Assembly (NCBI RefSeq): GCF_000750635.1
Contig: NZ_CCDM010000003.1
Span: 273,121-337,120 of the forward strand
Source of the DNA: Oceanobacillus jeddahensis
GTDB lineage: Bacteria > Bacillota > Bacilli > Bacillales > Amphibacillaceae
Reading direction: 5' to 3'
DNA length: 64,000 nt
Shown piece after piece: positions 44,731 through 54,090 of this stretch. A program made the position numbers and the translations under genes. Each line of letters opens with the position of its first letter. Position 1 is the first letter of the stretch. A model generated the notes under the pieces. The model had not been told where the DNA came from and ran no database searches. It was given only the letters and a program-made list of their open reading frames with translations.

Positions 44731-44878
44731 GAGGAAGTTCAAAAAGTCACCAACGGTCTTGATGGGGCGAATAATCGCAATGGTTTTCGGTGGGGCGAGT
44801 AATCGCAGCCCCAGCCCCAAATGGCAGGCTGTGAGAATTAGATCTTCTCACTTCTCCTTGGGTTACTTTTTAAACACT
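44731..44878 (-). repeat. Family A repeat, reversed copy, carrying the double module
   Basis: Read on the minus strand it starts GTGTTTAAAAAGT and ends GACTTTTTGAACTTCCTC, like the other family A copies. Inside are GTGAGAA/TTCTCAC (a shortened hairpin) and two GCGATTA(C/T)TCGCCCCA modules at 44761-44818 that match 26538-26597. It fills most of the nudF-spoIIM gap. Confidence 0.8.
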
Positions 44879-44978
44879 CATCTATACTTCAAACTATGAG
44901 AATCTCTCTCAAAACATACCTATTATTTTTTATCTTTTAATAGAGTGTATAAATACTGCTCATTATTACCTTTTCTTT

Positions 44979-45521
44979 TTACTTATTTAAAGCATGCAGA
45001 TAAAGGATAGCGTAGTTAGTTTTGGCGTCTTGAATACGTCCTTCTTCTACGAGCTCTTTTGCTTCGTCTAATGTAACTTCCATTATTTCCACAAATTCAT
45101 CGTCATCTCCTGCCGGCGGATGCTCCATTTTAATTAAGTCATTGGTAACGTAGACATATACCAACTCATTCGCAAAACCAGGAGAAGTATAAAAAGACGT
45201 TACCTGTGATAGATTGGTTGTTGTATAACCTGTTTCTTCTTCCAGCTCACGGACCGCAGCGGTTAATGGATTCTCGTTATTTTCCAATTTTCCCGCCGGA
45301 ATTTCGATTAATGTTCTTTCTAAGGCTTTACGATATTGTTCTACAAGGACAATTTTATTTTCGGCTGTAATTGGAATAATAGCTACTGCACCCGGATGAT
45401 ACACAAGCTCTCTTTGAGCTGTTTCCCCGTTTGGGAGTTTTACTTCATCTACTTGAACATCTATTATATTTCCTTTAAATATTTTTTTGGATTTAATTGT
45501 TTTTTCTTCAAAACGATGCAT
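44979..45521 (-). CDS. nudF: ADP-ribose pyrophosphatase (Nudix)
   Basis: The 180-residue protein has a complete Nudix box, GKLENNENPLTAAVRELEEE followed by TGY, and FYTSPGFANE typical of ADP-ribose hydrolases. It cleaves ADP-ribose to AMP and ribose-5-phosphate. I use the ATG at 45521, which follows AAGGTGG; an ATG nine codons upstream lacks a ribosome site. The gene lies upstream of spoIIM, as in B. subtilis. Confidence 0.92.
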   Translation of the reverse strand: MHRFEEKTIKSKKIFKGNIIDVQVDEVKLPNGETAQRELVYHPGAVAIIPITAENKIVLVEQYRKALERTLIEIPAGKLENNENPLTAAVRELEEETGYTTTNLSQVTSFYTSPGFANELVYVYVTNDLIKMEHPPAGDDDEFVEIMEVTLDEAKELVEEGRIQDAKTNYAILYLHALNK

Positions 45522-45708
45522 CTTTCTATTCCACCTTTTCCGCTTCATTTTAATTTACTAGACTCTATTGTAGCAGGTATTTCTCTTTTTTTCTTCTTAT
45601 TCGTATTTATACTTCTCTCCAATTTAGGTTAAAAAAGTATATTGATTGTATTCTTTTGGAACAGCATCTACAATGTATGCATACGGAATCCATAAGAGGA
45701 GGAATAAC

Positions 45709-46629
45709 ATGAAAAAACGGCAGCTTGGCAAAAGTGATATTGAAATTTCTGATTTAACCCTTGGCTGTATGTCGTTAGGAACAGATGTACAACAAGGTAA
45801 GAAAATGATTGATTATGCGTTAGATAAAGGCATTAACCACTTGGATACGGCAGACCTTTATAACTTTGGTGAGAATGAAAAAATTGTAGGTGAAGCAATA
45901 AAACAACGTAGATCGGATGTTGTGGTTACTACAAAAGTAGGGAATCATTTTGAAAAAGGGAAAGATAACTGGTTCTGGGACCCGTCAAAAAAATACATTC
46001 ATGAAGCAGTCCGTCATAGTTTACAAAGACTAAATACCGACTACATTGATGTGTATATGCTGCATGGCGGTACGTTAGATGACCCTATTGATGAAACAAT
46101 AGAAGCTTTTGAGGAGCTAAAGAAAGATGGTTTAATCCGTGCATATGGCATTTCATCCATTCGTCCAAATGTAGTCCGTGAATATGCAATCCGATCTTCT
46201 ATTGATATTTTAATGACGCAATATAGCCTTTTGGACAGACGGCCCGAAGAAGCAATTTTACCGGTTGCAGAGGAAAATCAAATCAGCGTTGTTGCCCGTG
46301 GTCCACTAGCGAAGGGATTATTAAGCAATAAAGCCAACGAGGTCCTTGATAAAAAAGGAGAAGACGGCTACCTTGATTACTCCTATAGCGAATTAAAATC
46401 ACTTTACTATGAACTTGAACAAGCATTACCTGATAGCACACTGCAGCAACTATCGATGTATTATGTTGCCAACCATCCTGCAATTACATCGACCGTGTTT
46501 GGAGCAAGCTCTATAGAACAATTAGAACAAAATATTGCTGTTCATCAATCCATTAATGAAATTACAGATGCTGCTTATCCTATTTTGCAACAGCTGACAA
46601 AAGCTTCACAATATCAGCAGCACCGTTAA
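45709..46629 (+). CDS. yqkF: Aldo/keto reductase YqkF
   Basis: A 306-residue TIM-barrel oxidoreductase. The catalytic set appears as D and Y in LDTADLYNFGENE, K in VVTTKVGNHF and H in MLHGG. Length equals that of B. subtilis YqkF, which also neighbours nudF. The ATG at 45709 follows GAGGAGG; the upstream 21-codon extension is not expected to be translated. The physiological substrate is unknown. Confidence 0.9.
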   Translation: MKKRQLGKSDIEISDLTLGCMSLGTDVQQGKKMIDYALDKGINHLDTADLYNFGENEKIVGEAIKQRRSDVVVTTKVGNHFEKGKDNWFWDPSKKYIHEAVRHSLQRLNTDYIDVYMLHGGTLDDPIDETIEAFEELKKDGLIRAYGISSIRPNVVREYAIRSSIDILMTQYSLLDRRPEEAILPVAEENQISVVARGPLAKGLLSNKANEVLDKKGEDGYLDYSYSELKSLYYELEQALPDSTLQQLSMYYVANHPAITSTVFGASSIEQLEQNIAVHQSINEITDAAYPILQQLTKASQYQQHR

Positions 46630-46666
46630 TACCAGGAAATTTCCCATGTATATGAAAAGATTGTAG

Positions 46667-46724
46667 TAGAAATAACGGGTCTGCTTTATACAAATATAAT
46701 CCCTAAGAAGCAGACCTATTTCTA
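46667..46724 (+). terminator. Terminator of yqkF
   Basis: TAGAAATA/TATTTCTA and GGTCTGCTT/AAGCAGACC form a two-part stem around a 21-base loop, about 38 bases past the stop. Confidence 0.78.
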
Positions 46725-46915
46725 TTACATACGTAAATTCTCTCGCCACTTCATTTCTAAAGAAATTGGAAGTGTGGGTTTCTGGGGTGTCGACTTTCAA
46801 AATGACGATGAACCGCCAGTGGAGTTGACATATCGGTGTGCTAAAAACACCCACCCTCGCTATCCTATTGCCCCTGCCTCCTGAGAGTCCTCTCGCCTAA
46901 TCAAGATAGAATCTA

Positions 46916-47722
46916 TTATTTTTTATCAAATTGAGATTTTAAGATTTTCTCCATTAATCCGGGAAATAAACGGTAAAATATACTTCCTGCCTCCATCCAC
47001 CACGGCATATTAATTTCTCTTCTATTTGTAAATAATGAACGAACAACTTTCGAAGCAACTTTTTCAGGTCGAAGCATGTATTTTTCTACATTTTGCTGGT
47101 ACTTCCCATCTTTATCAGCAATGTCAAAAAAAGTTGTTTTCACAGGTCCAAGGTTAACAGAGGTAACCGTTAAACTGCTTTCTCTTGTCTCCTGTCTAAG
47201 TACATTTGTAAAACCTAGCATCGCATGTTTAGAAGCAGCGTATCCTGCTGATTTCGGTGTTGGTAACTTTGCAGCTTGGGAAACGATATTGACAATATGG
47301 GATTTCCCCTTAAATTGTAGAAAATGTGGTAAAAATGCTTTTGAATATTGAATTCCTGCTAAAACATTTACTTGAAACATTTCTTCTAAATCTTGCATAT
47401 CTAGATCTTCTATCGGATCAAACACACCAAAACCTGCATTATTAATTAACCCATGGACACGTTTCTCTGTTTCCATAATATCATTAATTTGTTCTTCAAT
47501 AGCTTCTCTTGAAAAGGATTCGATTGGATAGATCTTGCAAATACCGTTGTTTGCTTCTATTTCATCCGTTAATTCTTCTAGTAATTCTTTCGACCTCGCT
47601 ATTAAAATAGGTATACCGCCTTGAGCAGCAATTTCCTTAGCTATCTCTTTACCGATTCCTTTAGATGCACCAGTGACAATAATTTTCTTCTCATTTACAG
47701 AATGATTTCTTCCAATTTTCAT
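46916..47722 (-). CDS. yqjQ: SDR family oxidoreductase YqjQ
   Basis: A 268-residue short-chain dehydrogenase: TGASKGIGKEIA (near 17-28), NNAGFGVFD, catalytic IVNIVSQAAK and YAASK. A basic C-terminal region (MEAGSIFYRLFPGLMEKIL) may touch the membrane, as in related DltE/YqjQ-type proteins. Position near rnz corresponds to yqjQ. The substrate is unknown. Confidence 0.85.
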   Translation of the reverse strand: MKIGRNHSVNEKKIIVTGASKGIGKEIAKEIAAQGGIPILIARSKELLEELTDEIEANNGICKIYPIESFSREAIEEQINDIMETEKRVHGLINNAGFGVFDPIEDLDMQDLEEMFQVNVLAGIQYSKAFLPHFLQFKGKSHIVNIVSQAAKLPTPKSAGYAASKHAMLGFTNVLRQETRESSLTVTSVNLGPVKTTFFDIADKDGKYQQNVEKYMLRPEKVASKVVRSLFTNRREINMPWWMEAGSIFYRLFPGLMEKILKSQFDKK

Positions 47723-47898
47723 ATTTATCGACCCTTACTTCATATAATGTTTAAAGTACGTAAATTTTTTAAAATGGACAAACTACATTTTTGAAAGTTC
47801 TCTTATATATATTGTACAACGAAACAATAATCCAGTACACTGGTTTAAACATTGACTTATAAACGAAAATCTAACACAATAAGATTGGGGGTGACACA

Positions 47899-48642
47899 AT
47901 GACATCCATTATCGCACACCGGGGAGCAAGCAATTATGCCCCTGAGAATAGTTTCCCGGCATTTAAACTTGCATACGAAATGAAAGCTGATGGAATTGAG
48001 ACAGATGTTCAACTAACGAAAGATAACGTTCCCGTCCTTTTTCACGATGAAAGCTTAAAGCGTGTTTTTGGAGAAAAAGGATGGATTAATCAATACACAA
48101 TAGCCGAGTTAAAACAATTGGATATGGGGAAATCCTTCCATGCTAAATTTATAGGCACAAGCATCGTTACCCTTGAAGAATTTCTTATTTGGGTAAAAGA
48201 TAAACCATTAACGGTGCATTTAGAATTGAAAAATAATAAGATCGCACATAAGGACCTGGAAAAAATTACATATCAGCTGATTGAGCAGTATCACATGTTA
48301 GACAAGACATATTTCTCTACCTTTTCCGATACTAGTATCTCTCGTCTTGCAGGCTTTAAAGAAATCAGAAATATCGGCTGGCTGACAAAGCGATCAAGAA
48401 GAGATTTATTAAAATACGCTTTATCTATTGGGGCAACTGCCATTCATATCAGACACTCGCTTTTGCGTCAGCGCCTAATAAATGAAGCAATGAAAATGGA
48501 TGTTCCTGTCAGGGTTTATACAGTTAATTCACCTGGTCTTTTAAATCGATGCTTTTCATATAAAGTAAATAGTATCTTTACGGATGTACCTGACAAAGCA
48601 TTTGCTGCACGCAAAAAATTATATCGGAGCTTTCTCGTTTGA
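47899..48642 (+). CDS. Glycerophosphodiester phosphodiesterase family protein
   Basis: The 247-residue protein has the GDPD motifs: IIAHRGASNYAPENSFPAF with the catalytic histidine, ADGIETDVQLTKD and PVLFHDE, and HLELKNN. It should hydrolyse glycerophosphodiesters to glycerol-3-phosphate and an alcohol. There is no signal peptide, so it acts inside the cell. It starts a plus-strand group with rnz and an aldehyde dehydrogenase. Confidence 0.9.
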   Translation: MTSIIAHRGASNYAPENSFPAFKLAYEMKADGIETDVQLTKDNVPVLFHDESLKRVFGEKGWINQYTIAELKQLDMGKSFHAKFIGTSIVTLEEFLIWVKDKPLTVHLELKNNKIAHKDLEKITYQLIEQYHMLDKTYFSTFSDTSISRLAGFKEIRNIGWLTKRSRRDLLKYALSIGATAIHIRHSLLRQRLINEAMKMDVPVRVYTVNSPGLLNRCFSYKVNSIFTDVPDKAFAARKKLYRSFLV

Positions 48643-48744
48643 TTTACGGTAGATATATTCATTTTTTTACCTTATACATTGATGATTGTTGCATATTTGG
48701 GTAAAATTTTAAAATATAATAAAATATTAAGGTGAGATTGAAAC

Positions 48745-49662
48745 ATGGAAATTACATTCTTAGGCACCGGAGCCGGTCTTCCTTCTAAAGAAAGGAACGT
48801 AACAGCAATTACACTCAGTATGCTACAGGAATTAAATGAAGTCTGGCTATTTGACTGTGGAGAAGCAACACAGCATCAGCTTCTTCATACAAAAATTAAA
48901 CCAGGAAAAATAAATAAAATCTTTGTTTCTCACATGCATGGAGACCATATCTATGGATTGCCGGGTTTTCTCAGCAGCCGTTCTTTTCAAGCAGGTGCAG
49001 ATAGACCCTTAACCATTTATGGTCCAGAAGGGATAAAGAGCTTTATTGAATCTGCTTTGGAATTAAGCTGTACTCATTTAACCTATCCTCTTGCAATCGT
49101 TGAATTAAAAGAAGGATTATTATTTGAAACAGATGTAATAGAAGTATACGTAAAAAAATTAGTTCACGGTATTCCAAGCTTTGGTTTCCGTATCGTTGAA
49201 AAAGATAAGCCAGGAGAACTGCTTGTTGAAAAATTAAAAGCGGAAGGGATACAGCCTGGCCCGATTTATGGAAAAATAAAAGAAAATCCTTCTGTCACTT
49301 TGGAAGATGGCAACATGATTTACCGACGTGATTTTATTGGTCCGCCTAAGCAAGGGAGAACCATTTCTATCCTTGGCGACACCACTTATCAAAAAACGCA
49401 TGAAGAATTTGTAAAAAATAGCGATCTGTTAATTCATGAAGCAACCTTTGCTGCAGATAAAGAGACACTTGCAGAGGATTATTTTCATTCGACAAATAGA
49501 CAAGCTGCAAAATTAGCGCTTGATGCAAGCTGTAAACAATTAATTTTGACACATATATCTTCAAGGTATCAGTTTTCTGAGATGGAGACATTTCTTGAAG
49601 AGGCAAAAGAAGTATTTTCGAATACATCCGTAGCTAGTGATTTTAGTGTGTTTCAATTATAG
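48745..49662 (+). CDS. rnz: Ribonuclease Z
   Basis: A 305-residue metallo-beta-lactamase-fold nuclease with the zinc motif H63-M-H65-G-D67-H68 (VSHMHGDHIYGLPG), the tRNA-binding arm (about 150-185), and later ligands in LGDTTY and LILTHISSRY. It removes the 3' trailer of tRNA precursors lacking encoded CCA. Length matches B. subtilis Rnz (307). Confidence 0.95.
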   Translation: MEITFLGTGAGLPSKERNVTAITLSMLQELNEVWLFDCGEATQHQLLHTKIKPGKINKIFVSHMHGDHIYGLPGFLSSRSFQAGADRPLTIYGPEGIKSFIESALELSCTHLTYPLAIVELKEGLLFETDVIEVYVKKLVHGIPSFGFRIVEKDKPGELLVEKLKAEGIQPGPIYGKIKENPSVTLEDGNMIYRRDFIGPPKQGRTISILGDTTYQKTHEEFVKNSDLLIHEATFAADKETLAEDYFHSTNRQAAKLALDASCKQLILTHISSRYQFSEMETFLEEAKEVFSNTSVASDFSVFQL

Positions 49663-49723
49663 TATGTGTAACGTTGTATAGTTTGCACATCCTCTTGAAG
49701 TGAGAAAGGGAGAGACAGATTTG

Positions 49724-51103
49724 ATGACCTTACAAGAAAACTATCAACAAATCGTTGATGATCAACGAAAATATATCGATCAAGGAAATACCGTTGATTA
49801 TACATTTCGTAAACAACAATTAGAAAAAATCAAAAAGGTTTTAAAAGATTATGAAAATGAAATATATGATGTATTAAAAAAAGATTTAAATAAACCTGAC
49901 CATGAAATTATACTTACAGAGATCGGCATTATTCAAAGCGAATTAGAAGTTGCTATCAAAAATCTTCGCTACTGGATGCAGCCTGAAAAAGTTGCCTCTC
50001 CATTAACGCATAAAGGTTCGAAAAGCTATATTATAAAAGAACCACTTGGTGTCGTCCTGGTTATTGCACCATGGAATTATCCTTTGCAATTATCATTAGT
50101 GCCTATTATCGGAGCGATTGCAGCAGGTAACTCGGTCATTTTAAAACCGTCTGAACATGCTCCTCACACGTCCGATTTTCTTGCTAGAATGGTAGAAGAG
50201 AATTTTGATCCATCTTATTTCACCGTTGTTCAAGGAGCAATCGAAGAAACAACGGAACTGTTAAAACAGCGTTTTGACCATATTTTCTTTACCGGGGGAA
50301 GTGCTGTAGGGAAAATTGTTATGCGTGCTGCAAGTGAACATTTGACGCCTGTAACACTGGAATTAGGCGGAAAAAGCCCTGCTATTGTTGATGAAGATGC
50401 GAATATTCAAATGGCAGCTAAACGGATTGTATGGGGGAAATACACAAATGCTGGTCAAACCTGTGTTGCACCTGATTATTTATTAGTACAAGAATCTGTT
50501 AAATTTAAGCTTTTAAAAGCTCTGAAAAAGCAAATTAAATCTTTATTTGGGAAGAATGTTCTCCAAGGTGAGAATTATTCGAGAATTATTAATCTGGATC
50601 ACTATAACCGTTTAAAATCCTTTTTAAATGAAGATCATATTGTACATGGCGGAGAATATAATGATGAAGAATTAGTTATTGAGCCTACGATTCTTGATAA
50701 AATTGATTGGGAAGATCCAATTATGCAAGAAGAAATATTTGGTCCGATTCTGCCAGTACTACACTTTGAAAATATAGAGGATGCCCTTTCGCTTATTAAA
50801 TCGAGGGAAAAGCCATTAGCTTTATATTACTTTGGTGAGAATCCTAGAATGCAATCACAAGTTATGGAATATGTTTCTTTTGGCGGCGGTTCTATTAACG
50901 ATACTTTCTTCCATTTAGCAAATCCGTATCTGCCATTTGGTGGTGTCGGACAAAGTGGAATGGGAAATTATCATGGGAAAGCCAGTTTTGATACGTTTTC
51001 ACATCAGAAAAGTATTTTAAAACAAACGACGAAGTTTGATATTCCTTTCCGTTATTCAGGTGGTACGGTAACCTCAAATATTTTAAAGAAATTTTTATCG
51101 TAA
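49724..51103 (+). CDS. Aldehyde dehydrogenase family protein
   Basis: A 459-residue ALDH with catalytic E213 (ELGGK) and C247 (NAGQTC), the NAD-binding APWNYPL and FTGGSAVGK, and a hydrophobic C-terminal end. The short length and the GVGQSGMGNYHGKASFDTFSH motif place it with class 3-type enzymes acting on fatty or aromatic aldehydes, such as B. subtilis YwdH. The ATG at 49724 has GGAGAG about 10 bases upstream; a TTG just before is an alternative. Confidence 0.88.
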   Translation: MTLQENYQQIVDDQRKYIDQGNTVDYTFRKQQLEKIKKVLKDYENEIYDVLKKDLNKPDHEIILTEIGIIQSELEVAIKNLRYWMQPEKVASPLTHKGSKSYIIKEPLGVVLVIAPWNYPLQLSLVPIIGAIAAGNSVILKPSEHAPHTSDFLARMVEENFDPSYFTVVQGAIEETTELLKQRFDHIFFTGGSAVGKIVMRAASEHLTPVTLELGGKSPAIVDEDANIQMAAKRIVWGKYTNAGQTCVAPDYLLVQESVKFKLLKALKKQIKSLFGKNVLQGENYSRIINLDHYNRLKSFLNEDHIVHGGEYNDEELVIEPTILDKIDWEDPIMQEEIFGPILPVLHFENIEDALSLIKSREKPLALYYFGENPRMQSQVMEYVSFGGGSINDTFFHLANPYLPFGGVGQSGMGNYHGKASFDTFSHQKSILKQTTKFDIPFRYSGGTVTSNILKKFLS

Positions 51104-51108
51104 ATTTA

Positions 51109-51158
51109 AAAAGCCTTGATTTTAATCTATTTTACTAGATATAAAATCAAGGTTTTTT
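51109..51158. terminator. Shared terminator of the aldehyde dehydrogenase and polY1 genes
   Basis: CCTTGATTTTA and TAAAATCAAGG (51114-51124 with 51142-51152) form an 11-bp stem followed by TTTTTT. The right arm encodes the last codons and stop of the convergent DNA polymerase gene. Confidence 0.88.
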
Positions 51159-52397
51159 ATAATCATCTAAGAAATCTTTTTGAAAGCTTGTTCGTGGTTG
51201 TTCCTTATCTTTCTCGTTATTTAATGATAAAAATATATCTTTCCCATATTTATCCGTTAATTTTTCCATAGTTTCATACAGCTTTTCTCTCTTCGCATTA
51301 TCACGGTAGGTAAACAAATCAAGCTGCTCTCCGACCTGACTTTTCTCCTCTAAGTTTTGTAAAGAGACACCTAATAATCGTACAGGGTCTTCATTCCAAT
51401 GTGTTTTTAATAATTCTTTTGCCACAAAAAGAATATCTTCTTTTTCATCGATATATCCTTGTAATGTTTTGCTGCGTGTAATGGTTTGATGATTATGAAA
51501 GCGGATCATTAATTGCACACTTTTCCCAGTAGCACTCTTTCGCTTCACCCTTCTTGCAACATTATTAACAAGTTCCTCCAACAGCTGATGCAGCTCATCC
51601 CAATCGGTGGAATCATGTGCTAATGTTTGGGAGCTTCCAATACTTTTAAAATCATGTACCGCTTCCGGATCAACTAATCGGTAATCTATCCCGTTAGCAA
51701 GGTTCTTCATTCTTTCTCCGTTAACACCCAATATTTGTTTTAACTGATATACATCATGTGTGGCTAAATCGCCAATCGTTTGAATAGATACTTTTCTCAA
51801 TTTTTCTGCTGTTTTCTTACCAATTCCATGCATTTCTTCAATTGGAAGCGGCCATAAAATGGTAGATAGTTCACGCTTGCGCAGAACTGTTATTCCTAAA
51901 GGTTTTTTCATATCGGATGCCATTTTTGCCAAAAATTTATTTGGTGCAATACCAAGGCTGCATGGAATATCTAACTCTTTTAATATTCTTTGCTGTAGGT
52001 ATTCAGCTATTTCAATGGGGGTCCCCATGCCCACCGTATCTGTAATATCCAAATAACCTTCATCGATTGAAACCGGCTGAACAAGCGGTGTGATTTCTGA
52101 AAGCATCTTAAAGATAGCCCTGGACGCTTCCCGATACCTGTCAAAATTAGGCCTCATCAATAATAAATTGGGGCATAACTTTTTCGCCTGCCACACCGGC
52201 ATGGTTGTTTTCACGCCTTTTGCCCTGGCCTCATAACTGCTAGTGACAATAATCCCTTTACGTTCTTCTGGATTCCCAGCTATCGCAATGGGACGCCCTT
52301 TTAATTCAGGATTATGCGCCATTTCTACGGAGGCATAAAAACAGTTCATATCAATATGAAATATAATACGTCGTTTAGACGTTGCAGATTGTGTCAT
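51147..52397 (-). CDS. dinB: DNA polymerase IV (Y family, PolY1 type)
   Basis: The 416-residue protein has the catalytic motifs FHIDMNCFYASVE and PVSIDEGYLDIT, the helix-hairpin-helix KKTAEKLRKVSIQTIGDLA, and a little-finger domain. The C-terminal QLDLF (in GEQLDLF) is a beta-clamp binding motif. It is an error-prone lesion-bypass polymerase (yqjH in B. subtilis, 414 residues). The ATG at 52397 follows GGGAGG; the upstream 11 codons are not used. Confidence 0.92.
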   Translation of the reverse strand: MTQSATSKRRIIFHIDMNCFYASVEMAHNPELKGRPIAIAGNPEERKGIIVTSSYEARAKGVKTTMPVWQAKKLCPNLLLMRPNFDRYREASRAIFKMLSEITPLVQPVSIDEGYLDITDTVGMGTPIEIAEYLQQRILKELDIPCSLGIAPNKFLAKMASDMKKPLGITVLRKRELSTILWPLPIEEMHGIGKKTAEKLRKVSIQTIGDLATHDVYQLKQILGVNGERMKNLANGIDYRLVDPEAVHDFKSIGSSQTLAHDSTDWDELHQLLEELVNNVARRVKRKSATGKSVQLMIRFHNHQTITRSKTLQGYIDEKEDILFVAKELLKTHWNEDPVRLLGVSLQNLEEKSQVGEQLDLFTYRDNAKREKLYETMEKLTDKYGKDIFLSLNNEKDKEQPRTSFQKDFLDDYKKP

Positions 52398-52418
52398 AAC
52401 AATACCTCCCTTAAAGTG

Positions 52419-52453
52419 AGAAGAACACATCCCATTATGGAATGCGTTCTTCT
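52419..52453 (-). terminator. Hairpin between yqjE and dinB
   Basis: AGAAGAACACATCCCAT and ATGGAATGCGTTCTTCT pair with two mismatches around a single base. It lies 40 bases after yqjE and just before the dinB ribosome site. Confidence 0.65.
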
Positions 52454-52492
52454 TATTTCACAGAAAGCCGCTCCAAGTATGGAAGCTGTATC

Positions 52493-53614
52493 TTATTTTG
52501 CTGCGATTTTAACAATCTCCACAACAAATTCTGTTACTTTCACCAGATCTTCTACTTTAATCCGTTCATTGGTTGTATGAATTTCCTCATAACCGACAGC
52601 TAAGTTAACAGTAGGGACTCCATATCCTGCAATGACATTCGCATCGCTGCCTCCACCACTTTGTTCTAATGTACTTTCTCTGCCGATCGCTTTTGCAGCT
52701 TCTCTAGCTACCTCGACAACCTGATCCCCCTCTTTGAAATGATAGCCAGGGTAAGCTATCGTTATTTTGACATCGGCAGAACCACCAAGCTCTTCAGCCG
52801 CTTCTTCAAAAGCGGTCTTCATTTTTTCTACCTGTTTTTCCATCTTTTCTGTAGATAAAGAACGGGCCTCTGCTAAAATTTCTACATGGTCCACAACAAT
52901 ATTGGTTTGCTTTCCGCCTTCAAACCGTCCGATATTTGCCGTGGTTTCCTTATCAATACGTCCTAACGGCATTTTAGAGATTGCTTTGGACGCAATTGTA
53001 ATAGCAGAAACACCTTTTTCAGGCTCCAATCCTGCATGCGCTGTTTTACCTGTTATGGTTGCATGGATTTTTGCCTGTGTCGGTGCAGCAACAACAATAT
53101 CACCGACGTTTCCGTTACTATCTAATGCATAGCCGTAGCGCGCATCTAATTTGGTGGAGTCTAACGCTTTAGCGCCTACTAGACCAGATTCTTCTCCTAC
53201 AGTAATAATAAATTGAATTTGTCCATGAGGGATATTGTTTTCCTGAAGTACTCTAATCAATTCAAACATAGCAGCCAAACCTGCTTTATCATCTGAACCA
53301 AGAATGGTATCTCCCTCTGAAGAAATCACGCCATCTTTTATAATTGGATGTATCGTCTTTCCTGGAACAACCGTATCCATATGAGAAGTAAAATAAATGG
53401 CATCCGCGCCATCTTTGGTTGCCGGCAATGTACAAATTAAATTTCCTGCACCATGGCCTGTCTGCTCTTTTGTATTATCTTCTTCTACATGAATACCTAG
53501 AGCTTCCATTTTTTTGGTTAAAACCGATGCTATCTCTCTTTCGAAACCTGTTTCAGAATCTACTTGCACAAGTTCTAAAAATTCATTAACTAATCTTTGT
53601 TCATTCACACTCAT
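52493..53614 (-). CDS. yqjE: M20/M25 family metallopeptidase, peptidase T-like (YqjE)
   Basis: A 373-residue di-zinc peptidase with HMDTVVPGK, LGSDDKAGLAAM, the catalytic GEESGLVGAK, and a dimerisation domain in the middle. It is close to B. subtilis YqjE (371 residues). The family cleaves N-terminal residues from small peptides; the exact substrate is not known. AGGAGG precedes the ATG. Confidence 0.92.
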   Translation of the reverse strand: MSVNEQRLVNEFLELVQVDSETGFEREIASVLTKKMEALGIHVEEDNTKEQTGHGAGNLICTLPATKDGADAIYFTSHMDTVVPGKTIHPIIKDGVISSEGDTILGSDDKAGLAAMFELIRVLQENNIPHGQIQFIITVGEESGLVGAKALDSTKLDARYGYALDSNGNVGDIVVAAPTQAKIHATITGKTAHAGLEPEKGVSAITIASKAISKMPLGRIDKETTANIGRFEGGKQTNIVVDHVEILAEARSLSTEKMEKQVEKMKTAFEEAAEELGGSADVKITIAYPGYHFKEGDQVVEVAREAAKAIGRESTLEQSGGGSDANVIAGYGVPTVNLAVGYEEIHTTNERIKVEDLVKVTEFVVEIVKIAAK

Positions 53615-53813
53615 TTGCGTAACCTCCTACTCTCTAGGCTACTATATTTTTTCTTTTTTTTACAGTAGAATGAATTACTTTATCCGTTACAATACTTTTG
53701 ATAAATTAACTTTGGGAGAACTTTTAAAAAAAGAAACGCAATTAACTTGTCCGATATACGATTTCACGTTAAAATAACGATAGATGATACCGGATAATGA
53801 AGGGGGATATTTC

Positions 53814-53942
53814 ATGGCAGCAAAGCAATCCGTGCAAAAGAAGCGTTCTAAACGCCAACGCCGTACGAAAATCATCATATATTTCATGGTCGCTCTAATG
53901 ATTATTTCAGCAATTACAGCTGGACTGGCAGCGTTCGTCTAA
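53814..53942 (+). CDS. Prli42-like membrane micropeptide (42 residues)
   Basis: It opens MAAKQSVQKKRSKRQRRTK, a strongly basic cytosolic head, then one membrane helix (IIIYFMVALMIISAITAGLA) and a two- or three-residue outer tail. AGGGGG lies about 8 bases upstream and a perfect terminator directly follows. The basic head plus the pattern I-Y-x-M...M-I-S...A-G-x-A resembles Prli42, the stressosome membrane anchor of Listeria. The family call is from memory of that pattern; that it is a real gene is well supported. Confidence 0.72.
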   Translation: MAAKQSVQKKRSKRQRRTKIIIYFMVALMIISAITAGLAAFV

Positions 53943-53951
53943 AATATATAC

Positions 53952-53992
53952 AGGCTGTGCAGAAAATGAACTATTTTCTGCACAGCCTTTTA
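53952..53992 (+). terminator. Terminator of the Prli42-like gene
   Basis: AGGCTGTGCAGAAAAT and ATTTTCTGCACAGCCT form a perfect 16-bp stem with loop GAACT, then TTTAT. Confidence 0.92.
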
Positions 53993-54031
53993 TGTATCAA
54001 TACCATGTCGCTATCCTGCAAAAACGATCGG

Positions 54032-54088
54032 GAAGCGAAAGGATTACAGCCGGTTATTCTGCAATACATTTCGGCTGTCTATCGCTTC
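54032..54088 (-). terminator. Hairpin after the Lrp-type gene
   Basis: GAAGCGA/TCGCTTC and CAGCCG/CGGCTG form nested stems just past the Lrp stop. The tail is not U-rich. Confidence 0.5.
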
Positions 54089-54090
54089 AC

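Noticed and set aside
53687..53887. 66-residue minus-strand frame opposite the Prli42-like gene
   Set aside because: It is the shadow of the micropeptide gene, which has the ribosome site and terminator.
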